A program made the translations under genes and the position numbers. This document shows positions 62,556 through 64,000 of a stretch of DNA of 64,000 bases, piece after piece (position 1 is the first letter of the stretch; each line of letters begins with the position of its first letter). Where the stretch lies: contig JBHGNT010000008.1 in the NCBI GenBank assembly GCA_043228905.1, forward strand, positions 18,538,001-18,602,000. Reading direction: 5' to 3'. The notes under the pieces are model-generated. The model worked only from the letters and a program-made list of their open reading frames with translations, ran no database searches and was not told the DNA's origin. Source of the DNA: Azolla caroliniana. Lineage: Eukaryota > Polypodiophyta.

Positions 62556-62599
62556 GTATCAACATGTGAAGGGCGAGTCGGGAATTGGCCGTGGATCCT

Positions 62600-63176
62600 A
62601 CCTTACGCATTGTAGGCAGACCGAACCACGTATAGTTTGGTAACTGGGTTCATGCCAGCAGAGTTGATGTACGGGCAGAAGCCGATCATGCCAATGGAGC
62701 GAACGATCTCCTCTTGAGCCGTTGTGGACTGGAAGGACAAGATGAGCCGGGAAGAGTTGTTGGCGTCGTGGATTCACCAGCTCGAGCGAAGACCAGAGGA
62801 TGTGGACCGGGCAAAGAAGAAGCTACACGCGGCGAGGGTGAAGAATAAAGTCTGGTTCGACCGGACGGATCGGCTATGACCGAAGAAGATCGAGGAAGGC
62901 GACTGGGTGCTGGTTTACGACAACAGCCTTGACAACCAACACAAGGCAGTTCATAAGTTCGCGAGGAGGTGGTTCGGGCCCTACACCGTAATGAGCGCAA
63001 ATGACAACGACACTTACCATCTCGCGGAGCTCAACGAGACACAGATAGCGCTGCCAGTAGCCGGGATGAGGATCAAGGCCTTCAAGAAGCGGCATGAAGA
63101 CGAGCCGGACCCGGGGAGCGCAGACGACGATGACGACTGGTTCGGAGCGGGCGAAGATTCGGAGGGCGACGGATGA
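62600..63176 (+). pseudogene. G3 integrase C-terminal part
   Basis: Continues the integrase: ELMYGQKPIMPMERTIS, a stop, VVDWKDKMSREELLASWIHQ and LERRPEDVDRAKKKLHAARV, a stop after TDRL, then KKIEEGDWVLVYDNSLDNQ. It ends FARRWFGPYTVMSANDNDTY, HLAELNETQIALPVAGMRIK and an acidic tail, with TGA 63174-63176. No chromodomain is present. Confidence 0.83.
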
Positions 63177-63480
63177 ACACGAGCCGGTTTTCTCCAGTAT
63201 TTGTTCCTTTCTGGCGCATGCTGGTGGATGCACGGTTTGGTGGGGGTGGATGTCGTTGTCGTGAAGATTCGTCACTACGCGCGGATTGTGAGGCGGAACC
63301 GCCGGGGTTCTGGACCGGAAGGATTCAAAGTCGGTACAAGCTTTGGCGCAAGCTTTAGCGAGAAAGTACTTAAGATAGATTGGGAAAGAGAGCAGTTGAG
63401 ATTAAACGATTGAGAGAGATTGAATGAACTTTTATCTTTAGATTTAAGAAACAAGTTACTCGATCAATTTGATAACGAAT
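63177..63480. other. G3 3' untranslated remnant
   Basis: Short frames without similarity. A purine-rich stretch at 63358-63420 (GATAGATTGGGAAAGAGAGCAG) could be a decayed polypurine tract. Confidence 0.4.
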
Positions 63481-63785
63481 TTCTTCTTCTTAATTTCATA
63501 ACAAAAAAAAAACGTTTTTTCTCGTCCCCCTTCCTTCTTTTATAGATGCTCTCATGCATATGATGCATGTGAGGGTACAAGACATGCATAAAATGCATGC
63601 TTGCCATTTGGCGCTTATGTATTACATGTGGTGCATGATAACCATGTCACTCATTTTAGCTTTCATGTATGAGAATTTACATGTAAAAGTATAATGATAG
63701 AAATATAAACTCAACTAAATGGCATGGCTTAATGGTAAGCCAATTCACTCCTAGCTTGGATGTGCAAGGTTCGAATCCTTGCTTT
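63481..63785 (-). repeat. LTR-like segment inverted relative to the G3 LTR
   Basis: The reverse complement of 63536-63785 aligns with 61193-61440: tRNA-like segment, then CATGCA-rich DNA, GCGCCAAATGGCAA, ATATGCATGAGAG, and a TATA box (CTATAAAAG). It therefore faces G3 in the opposite orientation and is not its own 3' LTR. Confidence 0.7.
63721..63783 (+). other. tRNA-like segment in the inverted LTR-like repeat
   Basis: The plus strand reads GGCATGGCTTAATGGTAAGCC (box A-like) and CAAGGTTCGAATCCTTGC, a perfect T-arm-like hairpin with box B. There is no matching 7-bp acceptor stem. Confidence 0.55.
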
Positions 63786-63799
63786 TATATATTTATTTA

Positions 63800-64000
63800 T
63801 CTAGTCGTCGGACGCTGGTTCGTCGGATGTCGTCGGTTACCGGTGCCTCGCCGGTTGCCGCCGAATACCGGTGCGGTGCCGGATGCCGTCGGTTACCGGT
63901 GCCTCGCCGTCACCAGATACCGGTGCCGCCGTCGGATGCCGGTGTCTCACTGGCGCCGGATCACCGGCTCCATCGCCGGTCCGTTTTGGTTGGCCAAAAC
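63800..64000. repeat. GC-rich degenerate tandem repeats
   Basis: Units built from GTCGGTTACCGGTGCCTCGCCG and variants, about 25-35 bp, running to the window edge. They are similar in flavour, not in exact sequence, to the CCGG arrays in other LTRs. Confidence 0.7.

Noticed and set aside
63721-63783. A functional tRNA gene
   Set aside because: Boxes A and B are present and the T-arm is good, but no 7-bp acceptor stem or anticodon arm could be closed. It is better called tRNA-like.

Overview
This is nuclear DNA from a land plant with a large, retrotransposon-dense genome. The evidence is one intronless plant-specific DUF868 gene, many Ty1/copia and Ty3/gypsy elements with plant-type priming sites, LINE relics with zf-RVT-like C-termini, and long microsatellites. 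The lineage cannot be fixed from the sequence alone. Only one host gene is credible (2693-3652); almost all other coding similarity is transposon. Labels such as C1 and G1 are mine.

Layout. 1-6.9 kb: AT-rich DNA, a 527-bp TIR element (1619-2145), then the DUF868 gene. 6.9-10.9 kb: two related LINE relics on the minus strand between TC microsatellites. 11.3-11.9 kb: a perfect (AAAT)139 array. 13.96-29.8 kb: copia C1 (minus) split by a young gypsy element G1 (14851-24744, plus). G1 has 98-99% identical 434-bp LTRs, one 1932-codon gag-pol frame carrying seven stops, and an extra 3' coiled-coil ORF. 31.3-34.3 kb: a ~3-kb near-perfect inverted repeat; one arm recurs alone at 37.4-38.6 kb. 34.3-37.4 kb: a copia fragment and an LTR-gag stub of gypsy G4. 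38.6-43.5 kb (minus): copia and gypsy pieces joined out of order (C2/G3b), leading into the 5' part of copia C3. 43.6-48.3 kb (plus): copia C4 inserted at the C3 LTR/primer-site junction with a perfect 5-bp target duplication. 48.9-60.1 kb: gypsy G2 (minus), interrupted by copia C5 (51969-58588), which is bracketed by 107-bp direct repeats. 60.1-61.2 kb: two facing LTR-like segments. 61.2-63.8 kb: gypsy G3, whose gag is fused in frame to an integrase piece, followed by an inverted LTR-like segment and GC-rich repeats.

How it fits together. Nesting gives an order of events: C1 before G1, C3 before C4, and G2 before C5. LTR divergence (C1 about 8%, C4 about 6-7%, G1 about 1.4%) agrees for C1/G1. 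Stops are mostly explained by single C-to-T or G-to-A changes, as expected for long-methylated silenced elements. The most unusual items are the ~3-kb foldback with its internal palindromic modules, the extra ORF of G1, a charged C-terminal tail after copia RNase H, antisense tRNA-like segments upstream of several gypsy LTR promoters, and the 107-bp flanking repeats of C5.
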